Shown here one piece after another: positions 25,785 through 34,369 of a stretch of DNA of 64,000 bases. The DNA is taken from contig CAJUQY010000001.1 in the NCBI GenBank assembly GCA_910588815.1, positions 63,819 through 127,818 on the forward strand, read 5' to 3'. The notes beneath the pieces were generated by a model. It was not told the DNA's origin and did no database searches. It saw nothing but the letters and a program-made list of their open reading frames with translations. The DNA is from an uncultured Lachnospiraceae bacterium. Its GTDB lineage: Bacteria; Bacillota; Clostridia; Lachnospirales; Lachnospiraceae. The position numbers were made by a program, and so were the translations under genes. Each line of letters starts with the position of its first letter. The stretch's first letter is position 1.

Positions 25785-26891
25785 ATGAAAAGAATAAAGA
25801 GTTTTTTCCTTGCGTTGACAATATTGATATCTGCTTTTTCTTTTACAGGATGCGGCAGTGAGGCCAGCAAACCACTTGCGCTGGCCGTGGTTGTGGGGGC
25901 ACATTCCAATTTCAACCAGATCCCGAAAAACCTGAAACAGATTGATGAATTGTTTTATAAGGTGGCTGAGACTTATAGAAAATCCATTGCAGAAGAGTAT
26001 GTAGAACAGATGGGCTATGTTTTGTTTAGTGAGAAAGGGCAGGCACAGAAAAGAGAAGTTGATACATTGAGAGCCATACGTCTGGCGGCGAATTCCATAC
26101 AGGATAAGGATAATTCCGAAAGACTCATTTTGGTCATAGACAGTGGCTTGTCAACGGTGGGAGAGCTGAATTTTGTGGAAGAGGGATTTCAAATTTCTGC
26201 AGAAAATATTGTCGCCGATTTGGAGAAGAAAAAGGCTATTCCGGATTTGAACGGATTATCTGTGGAATGGCTCTACTGTGCCGAGACGGCTTTGCCCCAA
26301 CCGAGACTTTCCGAGTTGCAAAAGTTTGTATTGCAGGAAGTATGGGAGAAGATTTTGGAAGCCGGGGATGCCGAAAATGTGAAATTCCATTCCCAGCCGC
26401 CGTCGTCTTTCCCCCATGAGGGACTGCCGCCTGTGAGCATTGTAGAAAGAGAGGCTGATGAAGAGGAGGGAGGCCTCTACGAAAAGAAACATATTTTAGA
26501 AAACCGGATTTTTTTATTCAAGGGAGATCTCGCCGAGTTTGAGGAAGAACAGGATTCTTATGAGACCCTGGTTGTTTTGGCAGAGGAGCTTCAGTCCAAT
26601 CCGGAAAGCCATGTCTATGTGATAGGCTGTACGGCCGGAAGTCCTCGAAAAGCTTTCTGTAAACAGTTGAGTGAGGATCGCATACATGCGGTTACAGATG
26701 TGTTGAGTCAATTGGGAGTGTCTGAGTCTCAGATGCTTTCCTATGGCCTGTCCTCTGACAATCCGTGGTATGTGAATGATTTAGATCAAAACGGAAAGCA
26801 GATAGAGGAAACTGCCGCACCCAACCGCAGGGTCATGGTTATAGATGTGGACAGCGGGGAAGCTGAAAAGCTGCTAGGGTATTTGCCATAA
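25785..26891 (+). CDS. Lipoprotein with vWA-like and OmpA-like domains
   Basis: The 368-aa protein starts at an ATG with AAAGGAG upstream. It has a lipoprotein signal with lipobox 'FTGC' (Cys23). The N-terminal half has strands resembling a vWA fold: 'LALAVVVGAHSNF' (about 32-44) and 'RLILVIDSGLSTVGELNF' with a MIDAS-like DSGLS. The C-terminal 110 residues look like OmpA/MotB: 'VYVIGCTAGSPRKAFCKQLSEDR' region, 'GVSESQMLSYGL' and the typical closing 'APNRRVMV'. OmpA domains bind peptidoglycan. Related proteins occur on clostridial mobile elements without a known role. Confidence 0.7.
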   Translation: MKRIKSFFLALTILISAFSFTGCGSEASKPLALAVVVGAHSNFNQIPKNLKQIDELFYKVAETYRKSIAEEYVEQMGYVLFSEKGQAQKREVDTLRAIRLAANSIQDKDNSERLILVIDSGLSTVGELNFVEEGFQISAENIVADLEKKKAIPDLNGLSVEWLYCAETALPQPRLSELQKFVLQEVWEKILEAGDAENVKFHSQPPSSFPHEGLPPVSIVEREADEEEGGLYEKKHILENRIFLFKGDLAEFEEEQDSYETLVVLAEELQSNPESHVYVIGCTAGSPRKAFCKQLSEDRIHAVTDVLSQLGVSESQMLSYGLSSDNPWYVNDLDQNGKQIEETAAPNRRVMVIDVDSGEAEKLLGYLP

Positions 26892-26948
26892 ATCTCAAAA
26901 TAATTTCAAAAAACTTTCAAAAGTCCCCTTATCCTTTCCGCCCCCCCT

Positions 26949-26956
26949 GCCGATAA
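26949..26956 (+). promoter_or_regulatory. SigD/FliA-type -10 element of the flagellin gene
   Basis: GCCGATAA is a perfect sigma-28 -10 box, 136 bases before the flagellin ATG. No good TAAA -35 is seen 15 bases upstream. Instead the spacer contains seven consecutive C (26941-26947). Three TCAAAA repeats (26895, 26905, 26917), 10-12 bases apart, lie further up and may bend DNA or act as an UP element. Confidence 0.65.
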
Positions 26957-27004
26957 TATAAGTGTACAGCAAAAATGTACAAGAAAAATAATCAAAGCCA
27001 GGCC

Positions 27005-27085
27005 AACAGACCGATGCAGGGCCCGCGTCGGGGCTGTTGTCAGGGACAGGGAGGTCGCTGAGCGGCTGGCTAAAAACAAGGAGGT
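27005..27085 (+). promoter_or_regulatory. Structured flagellin leader with two CsrA-like sites
   Basis: A hairpin at about 27005-27039 (CAACAG.../...CTGTTG arms) precedes ACAGGGAGGT (27046-27055) and ACAAGGAGGT (27076-27085). The second is also the Shine-Dalgarno sequence. Both fit the CsrA consensus core ACARGGA. Their spacing of 30 bases resembles the paired sites of the Bacillus hag leader. CsrA bound here would block translation until FliW relieves it. Confidence 0.6.
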
Positions 27086-27091
27086 AAATGT

Positions 27092-27916
27092 ATGCAGATT
27101 CAACATAATATTCAGGCTATCAACTCCAGCAGAAACTTAGGTATCAACAACAAAGCTCTGGCAAAGAACTTAGAGAAGCTGTCCTCCGGTTACAGAGTAA
27201 ACCGTGCAGGCGATGACGCTGCCGGCCTTGCTATTTCCGAGCAGATGAGAAGCCAGATCAACGGTCTCAATCAGGCGGCTACCAACGCGCAGGATGCTAT
27301 CGGTCTTATTCAGACGGCTGAAGGCGCTTTGACGGAAGTTCACTCCATGCTTCAGCGTATGGTTACCCTGTCTACTCAGGCTGCCAACGCTACGATGAAC
27401 ACCACTGCATTGGGAAATATCCAGACTGAGTATGATGCTCTGTTGGACGAAATTGACCGTATTACCAATTATACGGATTTTAATGGCACAAAGCCGCTGG
27501 GATCAGAGGCACCTGGCCAGATGACGTTCCAGATTGGTCCGTCTGGAGATGAAGTTATCAATGTTGCTGGTAAAGATTTGTCTACTGCCGGAGATGCTAC
27601 TATGGTAGCAATCAGAGGTAACATTGATTCACGAGATGATGCCAATACCATGATTGACAACATTAATACGGCAATCAATACAGTTTCTACGTATCGTGCA
27701 TCTCTCGGTGCTGCTCAGAACCGTCTGGAGCATACCTACAACAGCTTGAAGGTAACTTCCGAGAACATCCAGGATGCTGAGAGCCGTATCCGCGATACCA
27801 ATATGCCTGATGAGATTACGTCCTTCACGAAGAACAACATCCTTCTGCAGGCTTCTCAGTCTATGCTGTCTCAGGCCAACGCAGTACCTCAGAGCGTGCT
27901 GAGCATGCTGGGTTAA
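27092..27916 (+). CDS. hag: Flagellin
   Basis: This is the major filament subunit. The 274-aa protein has the conserved N-terminal D0/D1 ('MQIQHNIQAINSSRNLG', 'LSSGYRVNRAGDDAAGLAISEQM') and C-terminal D0 ('ILLQASQSMLSQANAVPQSVLSMLG') regions. Its hypervariable middle is short (about 150-195). The Ser/Thr-rich surface would be the likely target of the surrounding glycosyltransferases. It is preceded by a sigma-28 -10 box and a CsrA-type leader and followed by two hairpins. Confidence 0.97.
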   Translation: MQIQHNIQAINSSRNLGINNKALAKNLEKLSSGYRVNRAGDDAAGLAISEQMRSQINGLNQAATNAQDAIGLIQTAEGALTEVHSMLQRMVTLSTQAANATMNTTALGNIQTEYDALLDEIDRITNYTDFNGTKPLGSEAPGQMTFQIGPSGDEVINVAGKDLSTAGDATMVAIRGNIDSRDDANTMIDNINTAINTVSTYRASLGAAQNRLEHTYNSLKVTSENIQDAESRIRDTNMPDEITSFTKNNILLQASQSMLSQANAVPQSVLSMLG

Positions 27917-27985
27917 TCCTCAGATTGAGGTCTTGTGATTTGTTGAAAGCGATGTAACGAAGTAACTGCATAGCATGAAAGAAGA

Positions 27986-28020
27986 GGCCATCCCGGGTTT
28001 CGGCTTTGGGGTGGCCCCTT
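27986..28020 (+). terminator. Primary terminator of the flagellin gene
   Basis: GGCCATCCC and GGGGTGGCC pair across a GTTTCGGCT-type loop, followed by CCTTTTTAT. A classical rho-independent terminator about 70 bases after the stop. Confidence 0.85.
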
Positions 28021-28066
28021 TTTATCATGTGGAAAGTCCTTCGGATTTCCCATATGATAAAAAAGA
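28019..28066. terminator. Second hairpin with a UUCG loop
   Basis: TTTTTATCAT...GTCC and GATTTCCCATATGATAAAAA pair with a few mismatches around TTCG, a stable tetraloop. The AT base gives U-runs on both strands. It may act as a back-up terminator or protect an RNA 3' end. Confidence 0.5.
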
Positions 28067-28180
28067 CCCTCCGGGGTTCGATCTGCGGCGGAGCGGAACT
28101 ACGTCGTTTGGGCGACGCGCCGCGGGTGAAGAATCCTGATTTGCGGGATTTCATTTGTTTTACAAGAAGGGGGACAGCTT

Positions 28181-29476
28181 ATGGGAAAGATAATAACGCC
28201 GCGAATATCCCTGTGTATGATCGTGAAAAACGAAGAAAAGAAACTGGAACGGGCTTTGTCCTGGGGGGCGGGCGTTTTGTGGGAAAAAATCCTGGTGGAT
28301 ACCGGAAGCACGGACGGAACGGTTTCCCTGGCGGAAAAGCTGGGGACGAAGGTGTATCATTTTGACTGGATCGACAATTTTGCCGCCGCCAGAAATTTTG
28401 CCCTGGAGCAGGCGGGGGGGGACTGGATTCTGACATTGGATGCCGATGAATGGCCTGTCCCGGAAACGCCGGATAAGCTGGCCGCTATTGTCAGCCAGGC
28501 CGCGGATAGGAAGGTGGATGGGATATTTGGGGGAATCCTGGAATTGGATGGCAAAGGGCAGGTCGCCACATGTTCTTCCAGGATACGGATCTTCCGGAAT
28601 ACACCGGAGCTCCGTTACAGGCGGAGAGTCCACGAGCAGCTGGGATTTTCAGACGGCCGTCCCATGCAGTTGGCCGACGCGGAGAAAGAGCTGCTTTTTT
28701 TCCATGACGGCTATGTGGGGGAGGCTCTTGCCGGAAAACAGAGAAGCAAGCGCAATTTAAGGCTTTTGGAGCAGGAGCTTTCCGAGCATCCGGACGATTA
28801 TGAGGTGATGGGGTATCTTGGGGACGAGTACAGCAGCTACGGAGAGAAAGAGCAGGCTCTCTGCTGGTATCGCAAGTCTGTGGAACATATGCCGGAAGCG
28901 CTGCGGGAAGGGGATCCCAGGAGCGCCTGGACATTTTCTGCGCTGATTGCTTTATATGGGGAAAAAGGAGAAATTTCAGAGGCGGAAGGGATCTATCGGC
29001 TTGCGGTCGGGAAACAGCCGGAGGAGGCGGATTATGACTATCAGATGGGATGTCTCTGCGTGGCGGGACAGCGCTGGGAGGACGGGATCCGCTATTTGGC
29101 CGGAGGCCTTGCAAAGCTGGAACAGCACGGGTCCGCCAATTCCTGCATGCGGATCAAGGCGGCTTTGGAAGAGGTCTATGGAAATTTGGCCCTTTGTTTT
29201 TTGCGCAGCGGCAGGCGGGGGGAGGCGGTGGAAACCTCTGTGGCTCTTTTAAAGGCGAAGCCTTTTGAGATGAAAGCATTGTATATCCTGCTGTCGGCTT
29301 TTTATGAGGATGGGGGAGGGAAAGCAGATACCGAAGCTTACGTGGAGAGTGTCTCAGCTTTTCTGGGGAAGCTGTATCCGCTGCCTGACCTGAAAAGCCG
29401 TCTTTTCATCGCCAGAGCGGCGGAGAAAGCAGGTTGGGAGGCAATGAGAATCCGGATGGAGGCGCCCCCAAAATAA
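28181..29476 (+). CDS. Family 2 glycosyltransferase with TPR-like C-terminus, paralog of 11078
   Basis: The 431-aa protein has the GT-A motifs 'LCMIVKNEE' (11-19), 'LVDTGSTDGT' and 'LDADEW'. From about 200 onward TPR-like helices follow, with 'EVMGYLGDEYSSYGEKEQALCWYRKS' as one clear repeat. It closely resembles the enzyme at 11078-12175, so the two flank the island on either side of flagellin. AAGGGGGA lies upstream of the ATG. Probably modifies flagellin. Confidence 0.85.
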   Translation: MGKIITPRISLCMIVKNEEKKLERALSWGAGVLWEKILVDTGSTDGTVSLAEKLGTKVYHFDWIDNFAAARNFALEQAGGDWILTLDADEWPVPETPDKLAAIVSQAADRKVDGIFGGILELDGKGQVATCSSRIRIFRNTPELRYRRRVHEQLGFSDGRPMQLADAEKELLFFHDGYVGEALAGKQRSKRNLRLLEQELSEHPDDYEVMGYLGDEYSSYGEKEQALCWYRKSVEHMPEALREGDPRSAWTFSALIALYGEKGEISEAEGIYRLAVGKQPEEADYDYQMGCLCVAGQRWEDGIRYLAGGLAKLEQHGSANSCMRIKAALEEVYGNLALCFLRSGRRGEAVETSVALLKAKPFEMKALYILLSAFYEDGGGKADTEAYVESVSAFLGKLYPLPDLKSRLFIARAAEKAGWEAMRIRMEAPPK

Positions 29477-29501
29477 AAGTCACAGAAGGGAGGGCTCTGA
29501 G

Positions 29502-30548
29502 ATGGAAGAAAAGAAATATGAAGAACTGGCGAAGGCGGTAACGGCATGCCTGAATGAGGTCGTCCGCCTCAGGCAGGAGAAGGAGAGCCTGCAAAAGCAG
29601 ATGGAAGCTGCGCTTCAGACCCAGCAAAAGCTTTTGTCGGTGGTGTCCAATACGGAAAAAAATCTGGAAAATTTAAAGTATGAGTGGAATGACCCTGGAC
29701 AGGACAGGGGAAGTTTTTATTATCCAAGGTTTTACAAAATTGAAGAGACGGTGGAGATGCTTGTTCAAGACAGGAAAAGCCTGGCTCGCTTTGGCGATGG
29801 GGAATTTGCCATGATGTCAGGAAAAGAAAGATGCCGTTTTCAAAAAATGGAGGAGGAGCTGTCGGAGCGTTTGAGGGAGGTCATTGCCTGTGAGGATGAC
29901 GGTTTTTTGGTCGGAATTTCCAATCAGTACGGTTCTCTGGAAGCTTTCAACTGGGAGGGGAAATATGGGATTCGCCCTTATATGACGGATGCGGTCCGGC
30001 GGGAGCACCGGAGGTTTTTGAATTTGGATCGCATTTATCACGATGCCTTTATCAGCCGCCCTTATGCCATCTATGCAGACAACAGTACAGACGGCCCGGG
30101 GCAAAGGTTCCGGAACCTTAAGCGGATTTGGAATGGGAGAGATGTGATTTTTGCAGAGGGGGCATTAACCAGGATGGGGGTGGGCAACGACCTCTTTGAC
30201 AATGCGGCCTCTGTCCGGCGGATCGTGGCGCCGCCGGTGGATGCCTGGGCCTGTTACCAGGAGATTTTAAGTGCGGCTCTTCGGTTTGCGGGAGAGGATG
30301 TATTATTTTTGATTGCCCTGGGGCCTTCGGCGGGGGTATTGGCTTATGACCTTTTCCGCGCCGGATATCAGGCGCTCGACATCGGCCATCTGGATCTGGA
30401 ATATGAGTGGTACTTAAGGGGGACCGGCGGCCGGTGTGTGGTGGAACATAAGTATAACAACGAGCTTGCCGGAGGAGATCAGGTCGCAGATATTCAGGAC
30501 GAGGCTTATTTGAGCCAGATTGTGTATGTGGCTGGTTTAACATGTTGA
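29502..30548 (+). CDS. GT-D fold glycosyltransferase (SP_1767 type) with N-terminal coiled coil
   Basis: The 348-aa protein begins with a coiled coil (about 5-60). The rest has the GT-D signature 'LARFGDGEFAMMSG' (95-107) and later 'VIFAEGALTRMGVGNDLF' and 'LFLIALGPSAGVLAYDLF'. The closing 'ALDIGHLDLEYEW' is also typical. GT-D enzymes add glucose to glycosylated serine-rich proteins in streptococci. Here it lies 25 bp after the second GT2 gene and is likely to extend the flagellin glycan. Confidence 0.8.
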   Translation: MEEKKYEELAKAVTACLNEVVRLRQEKESLQKQMEAALQTQQKLLSVVSNTEKNLENLKYEWNDPGQDRGSFYYPRFYKIEETVEMLVQDRKSLARFGDGEFAMMSGKERCRFQKMEEELSERLREVIACEDDGFLVGISNQYGSLEAFNWEGKYGIRPYMTDAVRREHRRFLNLDRIYHDAFISRPYAIYADNSTDGPGQRFRNLKRIWNGRDVIFAEGALTRMGVGNDLFDNAASVRRIVAPPVDAWACYQEILSAALRFAGEDVLFLIALGPSAGVLAYDLFRAGYQALDIGHLDLEYEWYLRGTGGRCVVEHKYNNELAGGDQVADIQDEAYLSQIVYVAGLTC

Positions 30549-30565
30549 AGGACAGCGTGTCGGTA

Positions 30566-31351
30566 TTACCGGATGTCCTTCCTTCGATACCAGAAAAATG
30601 CCGCCGCAGTTCCGAGGAGGGCAAAAGCCATTCCCACCGCCAGGTACGGGCCGTTTATGGTTTTGCCGGTGATGATGTCGGCGCTTTCCGCGTAGCCGAA
30701 GGGAGTGACGTATTTTAGGAATTTGGCCTTTTGCGTCAGGTTGGCGATGATGTTGACAAAATAGAAGAGCGCCGCCATTCCCAGGCCGATGGATGTGCCG
30801 CCGTTCCGGATAAAGGCGGAGATGCCGAAGCAGACGGCGGCCGTCTCCAGCTGGAGCAGGAAATAGGCCAGAAACAGGAGGGAGAGGGTTCCTGGATCCG
30901 GCTGTTCGCCGATGGCCGTGACGGACAGCAGGGTTACGGCGATGACGGCGAGATTGAGGATCACGATCTGGATGAAGAGGGCGGAAAGCTTCTGTAAAAG
31001 AATGCCGGAGCGGCTTACGGGATGGGTCAGCAGGAATTCTGCTGTCCCGTCCTTTTCTTCCTTTGCGAGGGCCTGGATGCCGAGGAGGGCAGCGAAAAAG
31101 GCTCCGCCGAGACCCAGGATGTTTCCGCACTCCACCCCGAAAAAGCCCAAAAATTCTCCGAAATTCAGTTTATCCATGCCAAAGGCGGCGGAGAATACGC
31201 CCATATCGGAGAACATTCCGCTGACCGCGCTCATCTGGCTTCCTATTTCCGGATAGATGAGTATGCACAGGGCGGTCATAGAAGCAATGATCGCGGTCCA
31301 GATGCACAGGGAGATCCTTCCCTGGCGAAGCTCGTGTCTCAGCAATGTCAT
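30566..31351 (-). CDS. ABC exporter permease subunit (ABC-2 type)
   Basis: The 261-aa protein starts at 31351 with AAGGAGGA upstream and has about six membrane helices. The order matches ABC-2 permeases: a helix near 20, a large loop with 'NFGEFLGFFGVECGNILG', then 'GIQALAKEEKDGTAEFLLTHPVSRSGIL' before further helices. The gene begins two bases after the end of its ATPase gene. Substrate unknown; such pairs often export antimicrobial peptides or lipids. Its 3' end lies close to the convergent GT-D gene. Confidence 0.8.
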   Translation of the reverse strand: MTLLRHELRQGRISLCIWTAIIASMTALCILIYPEIGSQMSAVSGMFSDMGVFSAAFGMDKLNFGEFLGFFGVECGNILGLGGAFFAALLGIQALAKEEKDGTAEFLLTHPVSRSGILLQKLSALFIQIVILNLAVIAVTLLSVTAIGEQPDPGTLSLLFLAYFLLQLETAAVCFGISAFIRNGGTSIGLGMAALFYFVNIIANLTQKAKFLKYVTPFGYAESADIITGKTINGPYLAVGMAFALLGTAAAFFWYRRKDIR

Positions 31352-31352
31352 G

Positions 31353-32276
31353 TCACGATTCCTCCTTGTCAGCCTCCGGCGTTTGGCGGCGCCCGTCCGG
31401 CGTGTAGTAGTGCATGAAGATTTCTTCCAGATCCGGTTCGGCAATGGTCACATCGGTCAGCGGAAGAGATGCGAGGGCGGCGAGCAGCTTTTGCGGGCTG
31501 CCGCTGTATAAAAAGGTCATGGTGTCGCCGTTCCTTTTGATGTCCCGGACAGCTTCCGACAGGGGCGGCTCTTTGAGCCCCCGGACTGTCACCCGTTTTG
31601 CGCCGGTGTGCCCCAGGTTCTCGATGGTGTCTGAGATAAGCAGCTGCCCCTCGCGGATCACGGCGGCGCGGCGGCAGTGCCTTTGAACCTCGGAGAGTAC
31701 GTGGGAGGAGAGAAAGACCGTGGCGCCCTCCTGATTCCGTTCCTCTAAAATCTGATAAAACTCCCGCTGCATGAGCGGATCCAGCCCGCTTGTGGGTTCA
31801 TCCAGGATGCAGAGCCGGGGTTTATGCTGCAAGGCGCAGACCACGGAAACTTTTTTCCGGTTTCCCAGGGACAACTCGCGGATCTTCTTCTCCGTATCCA
31901 GCTTCAGCCGTTCACACAGGCGGGCCGCCTCTGACGCACAGTCCTTCCCGCGGGCTGCTCCCCTCAGGTCGGCGGACAGCTTTATGATCTCCCGCACCTT
32001 TCGGTTCTGGTAAAAGGAGGCCTCCGAGGGCATGTAGCCGATATCGGCCAGGAGTGCCGTCCGGTGTGTCAAACTGTTTTTGCCGAAGATTTCTGCTGTC
32101 CCGCCGGTGGGGGAGAGCAGCCCCAGAAGGGTACGGATGGTGGTGCTTTTTCCGGCTCCGTTGGGGCCGATGAAGCCGAAGAAGTCTCCTTCTTCCACGG
32201 TAAGGTTTAAGTCGATGATCCCTCTGGCTTTTCCGTAGTATTTTGTGAGGGAGGATGTCTGGACTGCATATGCCAT
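31353..32276 (-). CDS. ABC transporter ATP-binding protein
   Basis: The 307-aa protein has Walker A 'GPNGAGKST' (about 38-46), signature 'LSLGNRKKVS', Walker B 'LCILDEPTSGLDP' and the H-loop 'LSSHVLSEV'. The last 80 residues form a typical C-terminal extension of ABC-2 ATPases. I choose the ATG at 32276 because AAAGGA precedes it; the longer GTG start at 32294 would include that site. It forms an operon with the permease. Confidence 0.9.
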   Translation of the reverse strand: MAYAVQTSSLTKYYGKARGIIDLNLTVEEGDFFGFIGPNGAGKSTTIRTLLGLLSPTGGTAEIFGKNSLTHRTALLADIGYMPSEASFYQNRKVREIIKLSADLRGAARGKDCASEAARLCERLKLDTEKKIRELSLGNRKKVSVVCALQHKPRLCILDEPTSGLDPLMQREFYQILEERNQEGATVFLSSHVLSEVQRHCRRAAVIREGQLLISDTIENLGHTGAKRVTVRGLKEPPLSEAVRDIKRNGDTMTFLYSGSPQKLLAALASLPLTDVTIAEPDLEEIFMHYYTPDGRRQTPEADKEES

Positions 32277-32465
32277 AGTCGTGGTTCCTTTCACGGTTGC
32301 TGTTTGGAAGCTGGCCGGTGTGGTTAATTCCTATTATAATCAATTTACCGTTTTTGGGAAGGGGTTAAGTATAATATTTTACTTTTTTTATAATTGTTTA
32401 GGAAAACTTTGGTGGAAACCAGGAAATAATAGATTTATAATAGGGACAAGGATGGGAGGGAATTT
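32277..32465. other. Intergenic region between divergent genes
   Basis: AT-rich, with several TATAAT-like hexamers (near 32369, 32389 and 32434) that could serve the divergent ABC operon or the hydrolase gene. The plus-strand gene has a GGGAGGGAA ribosome site. No gene seen. Confidence 0.4.
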
Positions 32466-34313
32466 ATGCTGAAAGAACAGCTTGCGGTTGCAGAGGTTTT
32501 AAAAAATTTAATTCGGGGAAACACGAAGGAGTTCAGCCGTGTGACTTTTACGCCTCAGAAGCCTTCGTTTTTGCTCTTTGAAGGACCGGGGGAGGAAGGG
32601 CGGGAAGCTCTGCTGCCTGGGGAAGGGAAAGAGCAGAGGCTTCCGAGGAAAACGCCGGAGTCTCAGGGCATTTCCTCCAGACATCTGGCGGCGTTTCTCT
32701 CGGAGCTGGCGGAAAACCAGCGGACAGACCTCCATCATATTGTGGCGCTTCGCCACGGCGCGGTGATCGCCGAGGCTTCTGTGGCCCCTTATGCGGCGGG
32801 TATATGGCATGCGTCCTATTCCATGTGCAAGACCATTACGGGCATGGCCATTGGTATGCTTGTCAGCGAAGGGAAGCTTTCCCTGGACGACAAGGTTTTT
32901 TCGCTTTTGGACAAAAAAGCCATTCTGACGGGAAAGAAACATTTGACGGTAGAGCATCTTCTCACCATGAGTTCAGGTGTCACCTTCAATGAGACCGGCA
33001 TGGTTTCCGGGGATGACTGGGTTTCCGGCTATGTCCAGGCTGGGATCAAGGGGACTCCGGGGAAGCAATTTGAATATAACAGTATGAACACCTATATTCT
33101 TTCGGCTATTGTCACAAAGGTCACAGGAGAGACTTTGATGGAATACCTGCGGCCGAGGCTTTGGGAGCCGCTCGGGATCAAAAAAGTGTTTTGGGAATCC
33201 TGCCCCAAGGGGATTAACAAAGGCGGCTGGGGTCTTTTTATCAACACGGAGGATGCGGCCAAGCTGGGGCAGCTCGTTTTGCAGAAGGGGAACTGGCAGG
33301 GCCGGCAGCTGCTTCCGGAAAAATGGCTGGAAGAGGCTGCGGCGAAGCATATGGAGACGCCGGAATATATGGGTCCCTATGGTTACGGCTATCAGGTGTG
33401 GCTCGGCGGAAGGGCCGGAAGCTGTACCTTTAACGGAATGCTGGGGCAGAATGTGGCGGTCTATCCGGATCTGGATATGGTGATTGCGACCAATGCGGGA
33501 AGTGACGAACTGTTTCAGAACTGTGAGCTTTTGGACGTGGTGCGGAAGTATTTTGAGGGGGATTTCTGTCCGCAGGAATTTTTGCCGGAAAGCCCGGGGG
33601 ATTACCGAGGGCTTCTGGAGCTGGAGAGACGGCTGGCAGAGGGCGGAGGACTCTGGAAAAACGGAAATCTCGGCCAAAAGGGCCGCAGGGGCGGCAGAGG
33701 ACGTTGGGGCTGCCGGCCGATAAAACGCAAGGGACTGCAGTTTATAGAAGAAGAGCGGATGAAGTGTATGCTGGACGGCCGGATTTATCGGCTGGATCAG
33801 AGGCATGTGGGCTTAAGCCCGCTGATCTTCCAGGTGTTTCACAACAACTACACGGACGGAGTGCGGACGCTCGCTTTCTATTATGAAAGAAAGCATTTTT
33901 ACGTGGCTGTGGAGGAAGGTGAGATTCTCAAACGGCTGGAGGTGGGGTTTGGCCATGCCGCGGTCACGGAAGTGGCGTTCCATGGAGAGCCTTACCTTTT
34001 GGGGGTGACGGGAAGCTTTGCGAAGGACGAGGACGGCCGCCTGGTTTTGAAGCTGGATCTGGCCTTTTTGGAGGAAGCCGTGCGCCGCAGGCTGAAATGC
34101 TGTTTTCTGGAAAAAGAAGGGAGGATCGAGCTTCATTGGGATGAGACGCCTGGCGGAAGGCTCATCACAGAGGGGCTTGGGGCGCTGCTTCATGAATCTT
34201 TAAAGAACGGTTTTATGGATATGATACGGGAGAAGGCCGGTGTGGACCTGCCGGCGCTTTTAGTCGACAGGACCATTCATCCCATTGTCACCGGAACTCT
34301 GTGTGATTCCTGA
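32466..34313 (+). CDS. Serine hydrolase of the beta-lactamase/penicillin-binding protein fold
   Basis: The 615-aa protein has a class C-type serine hydrolase domain (about 60-385). It contains the catalytic 'SMCK' (S119-K122), the 'YNS' motif near 205, and 'GYQVWLGG' as the expected beta-strand region. No signal peptide is evident. The C-terminal 230 residues form a separate beta-rich region after a Gly/Arg-rich linker (about 398-420). Members include esterases, D-amino-acid peptidases and beta-lactamase-like enzymes; the substrate cannot be told. Confidence 0.8.
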   Translation: MLKEQLAVAEVLKNLIRGNTKEFSRVTFTPQKPSFLLFEGPGEEGREALLPGEGKEQRLPRKTPESQGISSRHLAAFLSELAENQRTDLHHIVALRHGAVIAEASVAPYAAGIWHASYSMCKTITGMAIGMLVSEGKLSLDDKVFSLLDKKAILTGKKHLTVEHLLTMSSGVTFNETGMVSGDDWVSGYVQAGIKGTPGKQFEYNSMNTYILSAIVTKVTGETLMEYLRPRLWEPLGIKKVFWESCPKGINKGGWGLFINTEDAAKLGQLVLQKGNWQGRQLLPEKWLEEAAAKHMETPEYMGPYGYGYQVWLGGRAGSCTFNGMLGQNVAVYPDLDMVIATNAGSDELFQNCELLDVVRKYFEGDFCPQEFLPESPGDYRGLLELERRLAEGGGLWKNGNLGQKGRRGGRGRWGCRPIKRKGLQFIEEERMKCMLDGRIYRLDQRHVGLSPLIFQVFHNNYTDGVRTLAFYYERKHFYVAVEEGEILKRLEVGFGHAAVTEVAFHGEPYLLGVTGSFAKDEDGRLVLKLDLAFLEEAVRRRLKCCFLEKEGRIELHWDETPGGRLITEGLGALLHESLKNGFMDMIREKAGVDLPALLVDRTIHPIVTGTLCDS

Positions 34314-34369
34314 ATGTTTTTTGCCCTCCTTTGGCAGCGCGGGAGGGCCGGCCTTCCGGCTGCGGCGGA

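Noticed and set aside
31353..32276. Unusual ABC signature 'LSLGNRKKVS' as a sign of inactivity
   Set aside because: This form of the signature is common in ABC-2 exporter ATPases of Firmicutes; Walker A and B are intact.
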